A stretch of 53,836 nt of DNA. Source: JAKPKF01 sp964536135 (GTDB lineage: Bacteria; Patescibacteriota; Dojkabacteria; SC72). Positions 8,563-18,098 of this stretch are shown here, in pieces. Location of the stretch: the NCBI GenBank assembly GCA_964536135.1, contig CAZHVM010000004.1:1-53836 (forward strand). Reading direction: 5' to 3'. The position numbers were made by a program, and so were the translations under genes. The notes under the pieces are model-generated. The model saw only the letters and a program-made list of their open reading frames with translations, searched no databases and was not told the origin of the DNA. The stretch's first letter is position 1. Every line of letters starts with the position of its first letter.

Positions 8563-10455
8563 ATGTCAAAAATAATAGGAATAGATCTCGGAACTACGAA
8601 CTCCGTAATGGCCTACATGGAAGGCGGAAAGCCAAATGTAATTCCGAATGCACAAGGGGGAAGATTAACCCCATCTATAGTTGCTGTCGGTGACAAAGGA
8701 GAAATCCTTGTTGGAAACCCAGCCAAAAACCAAGCTGTAACAAATCCAGAAGGGACCATTTATTCTGTAAAAAGATTAATCGGAAGATCATGGGACGATC
8801 CAGAGGTAGAGAAAGACAAAGAACTTCTTCCATTTGAAATGAGGAAGTCTGAATCAGGTGGTGTAGAAGTAAAAATGCAAGACAAATGGTATTCTCCACA
8901 AGAGATATCTGCAAAGATTCTTGCAAAAATGAAAAAAGATGCAGAGGACTTCCTAGGAGAGGAAGTAAAAGAAGCTGTAATAACTGTGCCAGCATATTTC
9001 GATGACTCTCAAAGGCAGGCAACGAAAGATGCTGGAAAGATTGCTGGCTTGGATGTAAAAAGAATTGTAAATGAACCGACAGCAGCAGCCTTGGCGTACG
9101 GTGTGGAAAAAGGAAAAGAAGAGAAAGTTGCAATATTTGACCTTGGTGGTGGTACCTTCGATATCTCCATACTAGAGATTGGTGATGGAGTATTTGAAGT
9201 TCTCTCTACAAATGGGGACACCCATCTTGGAGGAGATGACTTTGACCAAAAAATCATAGATTTTCTTGCAGACCAATTTAAAGCAAAAGAAGGAATAGAT
9301 TTAAGAAATGACAGAACATCTCTTCAAAGATTAAGAGAATTTGCAGAAAAAGCAAAGGTGGAGTTATCTACATCGGAAGAAACAGAAATTAATATCCCTT
9401 ATATAACTGCAGATGCAAATGGGCCAAAGCATTTAAAAGAAAAACTAACTAGATCTGAATTGGAGAAGCTAACAAACGATTTAATTGAAAGAACTGTTGA
9501 ACCATGTAAGAAAGCTCTTAAAGATGCAGGGCTTTCAATCAAGGATGTAGATGAAATACTGTTGGTAGGTGGCATGACTAGAATGCCTGCAGTAATTAAA
9601 AAAGTTGAGGAACTTTTTGGAAAAGAGGTAAATAAAGGAGTAAATCCAGACGAGGTCGTAGGTGCTGGAGCCGCAATCCAAGGAGGAGTACTAGGTGGAG
9701 ATGTAAAAGATATTACCCTTTTAGATGTTACACCACTGTCACTAGGATTGGAAACTTTAGGTGGAATTATGACCAAATTAATAGAGAAAAACACAACAAT
9801 ACCTGTGGAGAAAAAACAGATATTCTCTACCGCAGCAGATAATCAACCAGGGGTTGAAATACATATTCTTCAGGGAGAAAGAGAAATGGCAGCAGATAAT
9901 AAAACATTAGGTCGATTCATACTTGATGGTATTCCACCTGCTCCAAGAGGAGTTCCTCAGATAGAGGTATCTTTTTCAATAGATGCAAACGGTATTTTAA
10001 ATGTAAAAGCAGTAGATCTTGCGACTAAAAAAGAACAGAAAATTACTATCACCGCATCTACAGGACTAAAAGACGAGGAAATTGAGAAGATGGTAGAAGA
10101 TGCACAGAAGAATGCAGAAGAAGACAAAAAGAAAAAAGAGAGAGCAGAAACAAGAAATGAAGCAGACACTCTTTGCTTTGGTGTAGAGAAGTTAATCAAA
10201 GAGAATGACGATAAAATTGATTCTTCTGAGAAGGGAGAGCTTGAGAAAAAGTCAGAAGAGCTCAAGAAGATAATTGAGAAAGAAGATTTCGACATGGAAG
10301 ATGTTAAGAAAAAAACAGAGGAACTTATGGAGAAAATGCAGGAAGTAGGAAAGAAAATGTACGAAAAAGCAGCTCAAGAGTCTAAGCCAAAAGAGGAAGA
10401 GAAAAAAGAAGAAAAAAAGAAAGATGATGTTAAAGAGGGGGAGGTTGTAGATTAA
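8563..10455 (+). CDS. dnaK: Molecular chaperone DnaK (Hsp70)
   Basis: ATP-driven chaperone working with DnaJ and GrpE. The 630-residue product has the three Hsp70 signatures (IGIDLGTTNS near residue 4, IFDLGGGTFDISIL near 190, ILLVGGMTRMPAV near 330), a normal substrate-binding domain and a lid ending in a Lys/Glu-rich tail with a terminal EVVD. It starts 24 bases after grpE. Expression is predicted to follow the HrcA operator upstream of hrcA; dnaJ is not in this operon but 40 kb away with its own copy of the operator. Confidence 0.98.
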   Translation: MSKIIGIDLGTTNSVMAYMEGGKPNVIPNAQGGRLTPSIVAVGDKGEILVGNPAKNQAVTNPEGTIYSVKRLIGRSWDDPEVEKDKELLPFEMRKSESGGVEVKMQDKWYSPQEISAKILAKMKKDAEDFLGEEVKEAVITVPAYFDDSQRQATKDAGKIAGLDVKRIVNEPTAAALAYGVEKGKEEKVAIFDLGGGTFDISILEIGDGVFEVLSTNGDTHLGGDDFDQKIIDFLADQFKAKEGIDLRNDRTSLQRLREFAEKAKVELSTSEETEINIPYITADANGPKHLKEKLTRSELEKLTNDLIERTVEPCKKALKDAGLSIKDVDEILLVGGMTRMPAVIKKVEELFGKEVNKGVNPDEVVGAGAAIQGGVLGGDVKDITLLDVTPLSLGLETLGGIMTKLIEKNTTIPVEKKQIFSTAADNQPGVEIHILQGEREMAADNKTLGRFILDGIPPAPRGVPQIEVSFSIDANGILNVKAVDLATKKEQKITITASTGLKDEEIEKMVEDAQKNAEEDKKKKERAETRNEADTLCFGVEKLIKENDDKIDSSEKGELEKKSEELKKIIEKEDFDMEDVKKKTEELMEKMQEVGKKMYEKAAQESKPKEEEKKEEKKKDDVKEGEVVD

Positions 10456-10477
10456 TCTTCTGGCACAAGAAAGAATT

Positions 10478-10508
10478 AGAGGAGACTGTTGGTCTCCTCT
10501 TTTTTTTT
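10478..10508 (+). terminator. Terminator of hrcA-grpE-dnaK
   Basis: Perfect 9-bp stem AGAGGAGAC/GTCTCCTCT (10478-10486 with 10492-10500), 5-base loop, eight T's. Confidence 0.95.
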
Positions 10509-10550
10509 ATGGTACGATGAATAGAATAATATTTGCTACACTGCCGAAAT

Positions 10551-12854
10551 ATGCTAAGAGACTCTGAGGGCACCAAGAAAGAAAAAGTTGCGCTTCCAGT
10601 TATTCAGAAATACTTTTTTCTTGCGATGCTATTTATTCTTCCCCTTTCTATAATTCCATTTCCATGGGATTGGACTGAGAAAAGTATGTCTTTAGTTATT
10701 CTCATATTCTCGACAATTATTATTGGAATAGAGATAATAAAGTTAATATGGGATGGGAAGGCAACGCTAATAAAGAGTCTTCTGGATGTTGGATCTTTTT
10801 CTATTCTCATATCTCTTATACTCTCAACCTTCCTCTCCGAAGACATAAACACTAGTCTGTGGGGTGTAGATAACAGGCTCGGTTCCGGATTAATCGCTTT
10901 TGTAGCAGTAGTGCTTGTGTCTTTTAGTGCACGAACATTCATACATAATATGCGAGATATAAAGATGGTAATACTTTCTTTCTTGGGAGGTTTATTCATT
11001 TCAAATATCTTAAGTATCTTCTCTTTCCTAGGATCAAATATATGGGAATACATTCCTGTATACAAAGAGATGCATCAAGTAGGGTTACCGCTTTTTAGGT
11101 CTGAAAAAATTCAAGTTTTGATTAATATGGTTGGGGTATTACTCTCTTTGGGAATTATTGGAGAGAGAATGCTAAGAAGAGATGGAAAAAGTGTGGCGAT
11201 GACATTTGGCTATATCTTTCTAGTCTCGGCTATTGTTAATCTCTGGATCTTTTCAATTCATCAAGGTATACCAATCCTTGTACTTTTTACAATTATTCTA
11301 ATTCTCATATTAATTTTGGGCCTACCAAGATTAAAAATAGGACGAGGATTGAAAAGAGAATTCATAATCCTTTTTGTCGGGATATTTCTTACTATTGTTG
11401 TACCAGTTATATTATTACAGATACCATCTCTTAGAGAAATCATTATTCCAAAAGGAGTAGATCTTGTCGCAGAGGTATCTCTTGGGGCTGATATATCTTG
11501 GATAGTTGCAGCATCAGTTTTTGTAGATTCATTATGGAAAGGATTATTTGGTCTTGGAGTAGATACATATACAGTTGCCTACAATATGTTTAAACCTTTA
11601 AATGAAGCTCTTGTTTCCTTCAATAGCGTTAATTTCTATTATGCAGGAAATGAACTCTTTACCAAATTCTCAAATGGTGGATTAATTTGGTTAGTTGCTT
11701 GGGGTTTCTTAGGTTTTCTTCTAGCAAAGCTTCTAAGGGATGATTTAAGAAAATTTAGACTATACCAAGAAGATAATTCTGCCTTTCTTCTTGTTATATT
11801 TGACTTTATTCTAATATTCCTTTTTCTTGCTTCCCTTTTTGTTACATATTCCATTTATATTATATTTATTCTTTTCACTGTAATTTCTCTACATAGTGTT
11901 CTGAAAGATATTCTAGGCAAAGGTAGCGGAGATAAATTTGTGTTTAAACTTTGGGCTGCGAATGTCTCTTCTAAAGCAGAATCTGGGAAGGCAATGTACA
12001 ATATTAATGTTTTTCTTACTGTGGTAACAGCTTTAGTAGGCTCTGGCTTCTTAATCCTTTGGGGATCAAAAGTAATATCTAGTGCATATCTGTTAAAAGC
12101 CGAGTCGTACTATATTGAACAAAAGAAAGTATATGTAGAGGAAGAGCCGTCAATTGATCAAAGAGAAGATTTTGTAAAACAAATGACAAATTACTACTCT
12201 AAAGCCTTGAAATTTGATAATAAAGATACATTAGTAAATAGAAAGCTTGGACTGATGTATCTTGAGCAAGCAGGAATTGCAGCTGAAAGATACTCAGAAA
12301 AGAAAGAATCAGAGGAAGCAAATACAATAATAAAAGATATTGGACAGTGGAAGAATTATGCTATAGATTACATTCGTAAAAGTATTGATAGAAGTCCAGC
12401 TATATATGCAAACTGGGAAGCTAGGGCTAGGGTATACATGGGATTGGTGGGATTTGGCTTCTATGACTATATCGCTGATGCACTTTTCTCACTTGAAAAA
12501 GCAATTGAGTTGAATCCTATGAATTTTGAATTGTACTACTACAAAGCGCAATTAAATGTAATAGGTGGAGATAAGGATGAAGCACTGTCTGCTTTAACTC
12601 AAGTTTTGGGTATTAATCCACAACATGTTGCATCGATAATGTTGGCAGGAGAGATTAATAAAGAAAAAGGGAATACTGAAGTATATGAATCGTATTTAAA
12701 AGCAGCAAAGAAGATCTTAGAAATACAGGGTAATACAGATATAGATCTTTACAAAGAAATCTCGAATCAATTGAATGAATTAGCAAAAGATAACTCAGAA
12801 GGCGAAGTAAAAGAAGAAGAGACTAAGGAAGAATCAACTGAAACTCAGCAGTAA
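10551..12854 (+). CDS. Polytopic membrane protein with TPR tail, O-antigen ligase/polymerase-like
   Basis: 767 residues. Roughly residues 25-500 hold about a dozen hydrophobic segments arranged like Wzy/WaaL polymerases and ligases, with a large outer loop (about 310-370) containing GVDTYTVAYNMFKP. The last 240 residues are soluble and contain TPR-like repeats (YYSKALKFDNKDTL; LEKAIELNPMNFELYYYKAQL; ALTQVLGINPQHVASIMLAGEI), then a Glu/Lys-rich end. Such fusions are frequent in CPR genomes and are thought to act in cell-surface polysaccharide assembly; the reaction here is inferred. I chose the ATG at 10551, 8 bases after a TACACT box. The 3' end overlaps the convergent comF gene by 10 bases. 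Confidence 0.75.
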   Translation: MLRDSEGTKKEKVALPVIQKYFFLAMLFILPLSIIPFPWDWTEKSMSLVILIFSTIIIGIEIIKLIWDGKATLIKSLLDVGSFSILISLILSTFLSEDINTSLWGVDNRLGSGLIAFVAVVLVSFSARTFIHNMRDIKMVILSFLGGLFISNILSIFSFLGSNIWEYIPVYKEMHQVGLPLFRSEKIQVLINMVGVLLSLGIIGERMLRRDGKSVAMTFGYIFLVSAIVNLWIFSIHQGIPILVLFTIILILILILGLPRLKIGRGLKREFIILFVGIFLTIVVPVILLQIPSLREIIIPKGVDLVAEVSLGADISWIVAASVFVDSLWKGLFGLGVDTYTVAYNMFKPLNEALVSFNSVNFYYAGNELFTKFSNGGLIWLVAWGFLGFLLAKLLRDDLRKFRLYQEDNSAFLLVIFDFILIFLFLASLFVTYSIYIIFILFTVISLHSVLKDILGKGSGDKFVFKLWAANVSSKAESGKAMYNINVFLTVVTALVGSGFLILWGSKVISSAYLLKAESYYIEQKKVYVEEEPSIDQREDFVKQMTNYYSKALKFDNKDTLVNRKLGLMYLEQAGIAAERYSEKKESEEANTIIKDIGQWKNYAIDYIRKSIDRSPAIYANWEARARVYMGLVGFGFYDYIADALFSLEKAIELNPMNFELYYYKAQLNVIGGDKDEALSALTQVLGINPQHVASIMLAGEINKEKGNTEVYESYLKAAKKILEIQGNTDIDLYKEISNQLNELAKDNSEGEVKEEETKEESTETQQ

Positions 12855-13534
12855 TATGGTTTACCTCTAAAAAGGCAAAGAGCATTTACTGAAATGTTTT
12901 TTCTTTTTTTTATTATTCTTGAAATATTTTCTAAAGTATTTCCTGTTGTTATGACATCATCTAAAATTGTGACAGAATTGTATTTATCTAATAAAGAACT
13001 ATCTTTGATATAGAAATCAGATATCGTTTTGGCTAACCTACTTTTCCTGTCTTTCAAAGATTGGTGACCTTTTTCAACTTTCCTTCCTATTAAGTCAAAA
13101 GAGAAATCACATTTGTAATGCTTAGAAACATTCTCAACAAGTAGTTCTGTTTGATTAAATCCTCGCTCACTTCTTCTAAGGAAAGATATTGGAACAGATA
13201 TAAAAAGAGAGTCCCTGAAATCAATCGTTTCGATACTTCTTAATAAGAATTCAGAAATATATTTACCAATATCTTGCATTCCTTTGTACTTGTAACTCTT
13301 TAAAACCTTTGAAGATATTTTATTGTATTCCCACGCTACAACAACTCTGTCTAAGGAATAGTCTCTTTTACATTGTGTATGGGTACAGAAATTTGGAGAT
13401 ATCCTTCTACAAATGTAACATTCAGGCAGATTTCTTTTAAAACTCTTCCTACATGTGTTACAAAGATATTCTCCATATTTACCACAAATATGGCAAGATT
13501 TCGGGTATACTAAATCTAAAAGAGACGATATCAT
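12845..13534 (-). CDS. comF: ComF-family phosphoribosyltransferase-like protein
   Basis: 229 residues. The N-terminus carries a double zinc-finger pattern (Cys at 14, 17, 25, 28 and at 39, 42, 50, 55) and the C-terminal half a PRTase fold with the PRPP-loop motif TILDDVITTGNT. ComF is a cytoplasmic protein needed for uptake of transforming DNA in naturally competent bacteria, where it works with the ComFA helicase; no other competence gene is adjacent. I used the ATG at 13534 rather than an upstream TTG. It is convergent with the TPR protein gene (10-base overlap) and divergent from murJ. Confidence 0.9.
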   Translation of the reverse strand: MISSLLDLVYPKSCHICGKYGEYLCNTCRKSFKRNLPECYICRRISPNFCTHTQCKRDYSLDRVVVAWEYNKISSKVLKSYKYKGMQDIGKYISEFLLRSIETIDFRDSLFISVPISFLRRSERGFNQTELLVENVSKHYKCDFSFDLIGRKVEKGHQSLKDRKSRLAKTISDFYIKDSSLLDKYNSVTILDDVITTGNTLENISRIIKKRKNISVNALCLFRGKPYYC

Positions 13535-13571
13535 AACTAACTTTATCAATAAAAAATTAAAAACAAATTAA

Positions 13572-13600
13572 TTGATAAAAAATTCTCTTTAAATTATGAT
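13572..13600 (+). promoter_or_regulatory. Promoter of murJ
   Basis: TTGATA (13572-13577), 17 bases, TATGAT (13595-13600). Predicted start near 13607 gives a leader of about 33 bases, so this unit is not leaderless. Confidence 0.65.
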
Positions 13601-13639
13601 ATTATTCGCACAATTGAACTTAACATTGATGTATATTAA

Positions 13640-15430
13640 ATGATAAAGTTGGGATTTAAGAAGAATAGCATTTTTTTCGTCATGCTTCTTCTCTTCATAA
13701 CAAAGATACTTGGATTCCTGAAACTCAGAACTATTGCTCAGCTTTTTGGAGCATCTCATGAATTAGACATCTTTTGGGCAGCTTTTACCATCCCAGATAT
13801 GATTTTTACAGTTCTGGTTGCAGGCTCTATTAATGCAGCTATTATTCCAATATTCTCGGAAATCTTTTACAAAAAAGGAAAAGAAAGTCTAGATCGTTTC
13901 TTTAACTATCTTTTCATTGTTCTAACAGTATCTTGTCTTTTGATTGCAGGCCTTTTCTTTATATTTACACCGTGGATTACAAACTTTATTATTAGTTCTG
14001 AGACTCTTCAAAGATTTTTAGATTTGTCAGAAAGAATTACTCCTGCAGATTTCCATACATTTGTTAATCTTACAAGGCTGATGTTACTTTCACCGATATT
14101 GCTAGCTACAAGCAGTCTTGTTACAGCATATTTACAAATAAAGAAGGAGTTCTTAATTACTTCTTTAGCACCTCTTTTCTACAATTTAGGAATGATAGTT
14201 GGTCCAATTATTTTTGTTGTTTTTGGGAATCTTGGTGTAGAAGGTATCGCAATATCTGCAGTAATTAGTTCGGTTCTACATCTTCTTGTACAATTTCCTA
14301 AATTTGCAAAACATTTTAATGATGGATTTACACTTAGTATTAGTTATTTTAAAAATGCTTTCAGAGATATCCATATATGGAAGGCATTTAAATTAGCAAT
14401 TCCTAGGACAATTGGTATCTTTGGAGAACAGATAAATGGATTAGTGAATACCTTAATCAGTTTCTCTCTTGCAGCGGGTGCCCTCAGTGCGTACAGATTT
14501 GCAATTAGTTTACATCTTTTTCCTATAAATATAATTGGGAGTGCTGTAGCACAAGTTGCGTTACCTGATTTGGCTCAACATAGTGGAGATAGAAAAAAGT
14601 TTATTAAAATTTTAGATTCTTCCATACAGTTTGCTTTGTATATTGTATTTCCAATTGTAGCGATGATGATGATACTTAGACTTCCAATTGTTCGTTTAGT
14701 CTACGGTTCTGGAGCTTTTGACTGGAGAGCGACAATCTTAACCGCGTGGTGTCTTATACTTTTAGGTTTTTCAATAATTGGGCAAACTGTAGCACAGATA
14801 GTTCTCAGAGCATTTTATGCTCTGAAGGAAACATGGCTTCCATTGGTAGCTATTGTTATCAGTATTATAGTAAACATTGTCCTTGCTTACTATCTTACAA
14901 ATTTTTTCAGCCATTACTACGACTGGAGACCAATAATTGATCAGATGGTATACCAAATTTCTTCTGCAAATGGAGAAGGTTTCTTAGTAGTACTAAAATC
15001 TTTTGTAAAAGATTTTCTTAGGTGGTCATCGGACAGAGGGACTTCTGATATGGCAGTTGGTGGCTTAGCATTAGGGTTTGGTATCTCATACTTGGTAGAG
15101 ATGGTACTTCTAATGGTACTACTTAATGTTAAAGGAAAGATAATCACATGGAAGAGAACAATTAAGCCAATTTTAATAAAAGCCCTAAATACACTAATAA
15201 TGGGAGTTGGTATGTATTTTGTATTTAAACTTTTTGACTTTCAATTAGATACAACACGAACATGGTCAATTATTGTCCTTTCTGCAGTAGTCTGTCTATA
15301 CGGACTGTTCTCTTACTGGTTAGGATCTAAAATCTTTGGGATAAAAGAGGTGGATGAATTCGAAAGTAGGATCATAGCAATATTCTCTAAGTTTTTCAGT
15401 AAAGGGGAGAAAGATGCAGAGACTGTTTAA
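13640..15430 (+). CDS. murJ: Lipid II flippase MurJ
   Basis: MATE/MOP-type flippase moving lipid II across the membrane for peptidoglycan synthesis. The 596-residue product begins with the characteristic ITKILGFLKLRTIAQLFGAS segment and shows about 14 hydrophobic helices. A loop of about 60 residues (roughly 425-475, YYDWRPIIDQ to GTSDMAVGG) between late helices is longer than usual. The C-terminus is basic and ends in the cytoplasm. It overlaps the next gene by 17 bases. It complements MltG and LCP elsewhere in this window, showing a peptidoglycan-bearing cell wall. Confidence 0.93.
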   Translation: MIKLGFKKNSIFFVMLLLFITKILGFLKLRTIAQLFGASHELDIFWAAFTIPDMIFTVLVAGSINAAIIPIFSEIFYKKGKESLDRFFNYLFIVLTVSCLLIAGLFFIFTPWITNFIISSETLQRFLDLSERITPADFHTFVNLTRLMLLSPILLATSSLVTAYLQIKKEFLITSLAPLFYNLGMIVGPIIFVVFGNLGVEGIAISAVISSVLHLLVQFPKFAKHFNDGFTLSISYFKNAFRDIHIWKAFKLAIPRTIGIFGEQINGLVNTLISFSLAAGALSAYRFAISLHLFPINIIGSAVAQVALPDLAQHSGDRKKFIKILDSSIQFALYIVFPIVAMMMILRLPIVRLVYGSGAFDWRATILTAWCLILLGFSIIGQTVAQIVLRAFYALKETWLPLVAIVISIIVNIVLAYYLTNFFSHYYDWRPIIDQMVYQISSANGEGFLVVLKSFVKDFLRWSSDRGTSDMAVGGLALGFGISYLVEMVLLMVLLNVKGKIITWKRTIKPILIKALNTLIMGVGMYFVFKLFDFQLDTTRTWSIIVLSAVVCLYGLFSYWLGSKIFGIKEVDEFESRIIAIFSKFFSKGEKDAETV

Positions 15431-16007
15431 GATATTTGTAATTTCCTTCTTATTTCTAATTTTTCCTCCAATTTTTTTGACAGGAATATATCTTTTTTGG
15501 GAAAGGGAGTTTAGCTCAAGTCTATCAAAGAAGAGTTGCGTAAGTAACAACCCTGTTACAGATATCTCTTTCGATAACAGGATAAGAGATTTTATTTTTT
15601 CCTCTAACAGAAGTGACTATATACAATTTACTAAAGGAGAGGTCCTCTATTTAATTTCCTCAGAATTTGGAAAAGAAGATAGCGAAATACTCGTAAAAGA
15701 TATGTGTGTAGATTCTTCAAAAGGAATATGGAAGGTGTATCTGAATTTGACTGTTGCTGGTATAAAGAATGTGTGGTTTATTTTTGACATAATAAAGGAT
15801 GACAGAGAAACAGCAGAACTTTATGTAGACAACCTTTATCTTGGAAATTTCCAATTACCTTCGTTCATGTCTTCTTCACTTAAGGGAAAAATTAACAAAG
15901 GAATTAGTGATGCAATCCTTCTTGTAAATGAGAACAGCTTCTCCGGAAGAAGCATAACAAATATTGAGCTTTTAGAGGAAGATATCGTTGTAAAAGGTGT
16001 GTATTAG
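15414..16007 (+). CDS. Hypothetical single-pass membrane protein
   Basis: I do not recognise this gene. The 197-residue product has a basic start and one N-terminal hydrophobic segment (residues 4-30), followed by an outer domain of about 165 residues with alternating hydrophobic and polar strands. Only two Cys occur outside. It overlaps the end of murJ by 17 bases, so it is very likely translated with it and may have an envelope role. Confidence 0.75.
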   Translation: MQRLFKIFVISFLFLIFPPIFLTGIYLFWEREFSSSLSKKSCVSNNPVTDISFDNRIRDFIFSSNRSDYIQFTKGEVLYLISSEFGKEDSEILVKDMCVDSSKGIWKVYLNLTVAGIKNVWFIFDIIKDDRETAELYVDNLYLGNFQLPSFMSSSLKGKINKGISDAILLVNENSFSGRSITNIELLEEDIVVKGVY

Positions 16008-16009
16008 TC

Positions 16010-16038
16010 TTGTCCAGCAACATTACTTGTGATACAAT
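16010..16038 (+). promoter_or_regulatory. Promoter of groES-groEL
   Basis: TTGTCC (16010-16015), 17 bases, TACAAT (16033-16038). Predicted +1 near 16045 lies inside the CIRCE-like operator. Confidence 0.7.
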
Positions 16039-16041
16039 TCT

Positions 16042-16068
16042 CTAGCAATCCTTAAATTAATCTGCTAA
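16042..16068. promoter_or_regulatory. CIRCE-like HrcA operator at groES
   Basis: CTAGCAATC, N9, ATCTGCTAA. It has the same 6-15-6 geometry as the hrcA site and an identical right arm. It begins four bases after the -10 and ends five bases before the groES ATG. Confidence 0.85.
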
Positions 16069-16073
16069 TAGAT

Positions 16074-16355
16074 ATGCCAAAAAAGATCAACATTATGCCC
16101 CTAGGAAAAAGAATTCTAGCAAAACCAGATGTTGTTGAAGAAAAAACAGCTGGTGGCTTAGTATTACCTCCAAATGCAAACGATGAACAAAGACCTGCAA
16201 CAGGTACTGTCGTGGCTTTAGGAAAAGCAAAATCTTTTGATGTAGCAATTGGTGACAGAATATATTTCAAAAAATATTCTCCAGAAGAAGTTGAAATTGA
16301 AGGTGTTAAATACCTCATACTAGATACTGACGATGTACTCGCAGTCATAAAATAA
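16074..16355 (+). CDS. groES: Co-chaperonin GroES
   Basis: 93-residue lid of the GroEL chamber. The mobile loop EEKTAGGLVLPP and the IGDRIYFKKYSPEEVEIEGVKYLIL core are standard. The ATG directly follows the operator. First gene of the groESL operon. Confidence 0.98.
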   Translation: MPKKINIMPLGKRILAKPDVVEEKTAGGLVLPPNANDEQRPATGTVVALGKAKSFDVAIGDRIYFKKYSPEEVEIEGVKYLILDTDDVLAVIK

Positions 16356-16373
16356 TTTTAATATATACACAAG

Positions 16374-17996
16374 ATGGCAAAATCAATCATATACAATGAA
16401 GAAGCTAGAAAAGCCCTAAAAGAAGGTGTGGATACAATATCAAATGTTGTTAAAACAACTCTTGGACCAAGAGGAAGAAACATTGCAATTGCAAAAAGCT
16501 ATGGATCTCAAATTATAACTAAAGATGGTGTTACTGTTGCAAAAGAGATAGAAGACAAAGATCCATTTAAGAACGTCGGAGTTGAAATGATAAAAGAGGC
16601 ATCAAGTAAGGTAAACGATCTTGCAGGAGATGGTACAACTACAGTTGCGGTTCTTGCTCAAGCAATAGCAAATTTAGGATTCAGAAATGTATCTGCAGGT
16701 TCCAATCCAATTGCTGTTAAAAGAGGTGTGGACAAAGGAGTTGAAATGATAGTTAAAGAACTAGAAAAGAAATCTAAGAAAATTTCAGGTCTTGAGGAGA
16801 TATCTCAAGTAGCAACAATATCTGCAAACAACGATAAAGAATTAGGAGACATGATTGGAGGAGTTTTTGAGAAAGTTGGAAAAGATGGAGTTATAACGGT
16901 GGAAGAAGCTAAGGGTTTTGATGATGAAGTAGAATACACCGAAGGTATGGAATTTGATAACGGTTATGTAAGTGCATACTTTGTAAACAATGCAGAGACA
17001 TTAGAAACAGTTATGGACAATCCATACATCTTCATAACAGACAAGAAGCTTTCCAATCTTCAAGATATTCAAGCAATAGCTGAAAAAGTTCTTGGAGCTG
17101 CAGATAGACCATTGGTCATAATTGCAGAAGATATTGAGAATCAGGCTCTTGCTACATTGGTAGTAAACAAATTAAGAGGCACTTTAGATGTTGTGGCTGT
17201 AAAAGCTCCTGGATTCGGAGACAGAAAGAAAGAGATGCTTAAAGATCTTTGTGTATTAACAGACGCAAAATTCATTTCAGAAGAGCTTGGAAATACTCTA
17301 GACAAAGTAGAGATGGCAGATTTGGGTTCTGCTAAGAAGGTAATTGTAACGAAAGAGAAAACAATAATTGTAGAAGGTAAGGGTAGTAAAAAGTCTATAC
17401 AAGAAAGAGTAAGTGAAATTAAAATACAAATATCTAAAACGTCCTCAGACTATGACAAAGAAAAATTACAAGAAAGATTAGCAAAGTTGGCAGGAGGAGT
17501 TGCAGTTATTAAGGTAGGTGCAGCTTCTGAAACAGAGGCAAAGGAAAAAAAGATGAGAATTGAAGATGCAATTAATGCAACAAGGGCTGCTCTTGAAGAG
17601 GGTGTTGTAGCTGGAGGTGGATTGGCATTGCATAATGCTCAATCTGTTCTTAAGGATGTAAAGTTGGAAGATATCGATGAGCAGGTTGGTATAGATATTC
17701 TAAAGAGTGTACTTAGTGAACCACTAAAACAGATTGCAGAGAATGCAGGTGAGGATGGTGCTGTAGTAGCTGCTAATTGTTCAGGGAAATTAGGTTTTAA
17801 TGCTAAGACTGGTGAGTATGTAAATATGATAGAAGCAGGAATTATAGATCCTGTAAAGGTTACAAGGTTAGCATTAGTAAATGCTGCATCTGTTGGTACT
17901 ATGTTAATAACTACAGAAGCAGTAGTAGCAGAAATTCCTGAAGAGAAGAATAAAACACCAATGAGCCCTGATATGGGGATGGGTGGGATGATGTAA
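16374..17996 (+). CDS. groEL: Chaperonin GroEL
   Basis: 540-residue subunit of the Hsp60 folding chamber. It has the ATP-binding TTLGPRGRNI and GDGTTTVAVLAQ motifs, the apical domain, and the typical Gly/Met-rich end (MGMGGMM). It starts 18 bases after groES without a Shine-Dalgarno. Confidence 0.98.
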   Translation: MAKSIIYNEEARKALKEGVDTISNVVKTTLGPRGRNIAIAKSYGSQIITKDGVTVAKEIEDKDPFKNVGVEMIKEASSKVNDLAGDGTTTVAVLAQAIANLGFRNVSAGSNPIAVKRGVDKGVEMIVKELEKKSKKISGLEEISQVATISANNDKELGDMIGGVFEKVGKDGVITVEEAKGFDDEVEYTEGMEFDNGYVSAYFVNNAETLETVMDNPYIFITDKKLSNLQDIQAIAEKVLGAADRPLVIIAEDIENQALATLVVNKLRGTLDVVAVKAPGFGDRKKEMLKDLCVLTDAKFISEELGNTLDKVEMADLGSAKKVIVTKEKTIIVEGKGSKKSIQERVSEIKIQISKTSSDYDKEKLQERLAKLAGGVAVIKVGAASETEAKEKKMRIEDAINATRAALEEGVVAGGGLALHNAQSVLKDVKLEDIDEQVGIDILKSVLSEPLKQIAENAGEDGAVVAANCSGKLGFNAKTGEYVNMIEAGIIDPVKVTRLALVNAASVGTMLITTEAVVAEIPEEKNKTPMSPDMGMGGMM

Positions 17997-18018
17997 TCTG
18001 TATGTAAATGGAATTATG

Positions 18019-18045
18019 AAAAGGAGGTGTAATAACCTCCTTTTT
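18019..18045 (+). terminator. Terminator of groES-groEL
   Basis: Perfect 10-bp stem AAAAGGAGGT/ACCTCCTTTT (18019-18028 with 18035-18044) around GTAATA, ending in T's. Confidence 0.93.
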
Positions 18046-18098
18046 AGTAAACGACTCCAGGTGTTTAGCAAGATAATATATTTTGATAAAATGACAAC

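Noticed and set aside
8675..9133. 152-codon antisense reading frame within dnaK
   Set aside because: Leu/Phe-rich translation of a strong coding region on the other strand; no start signal or family resemblance. Similar antisense frames at 10604-11065, 26139-26579 and 30390-30842 were dropped for the same reason.
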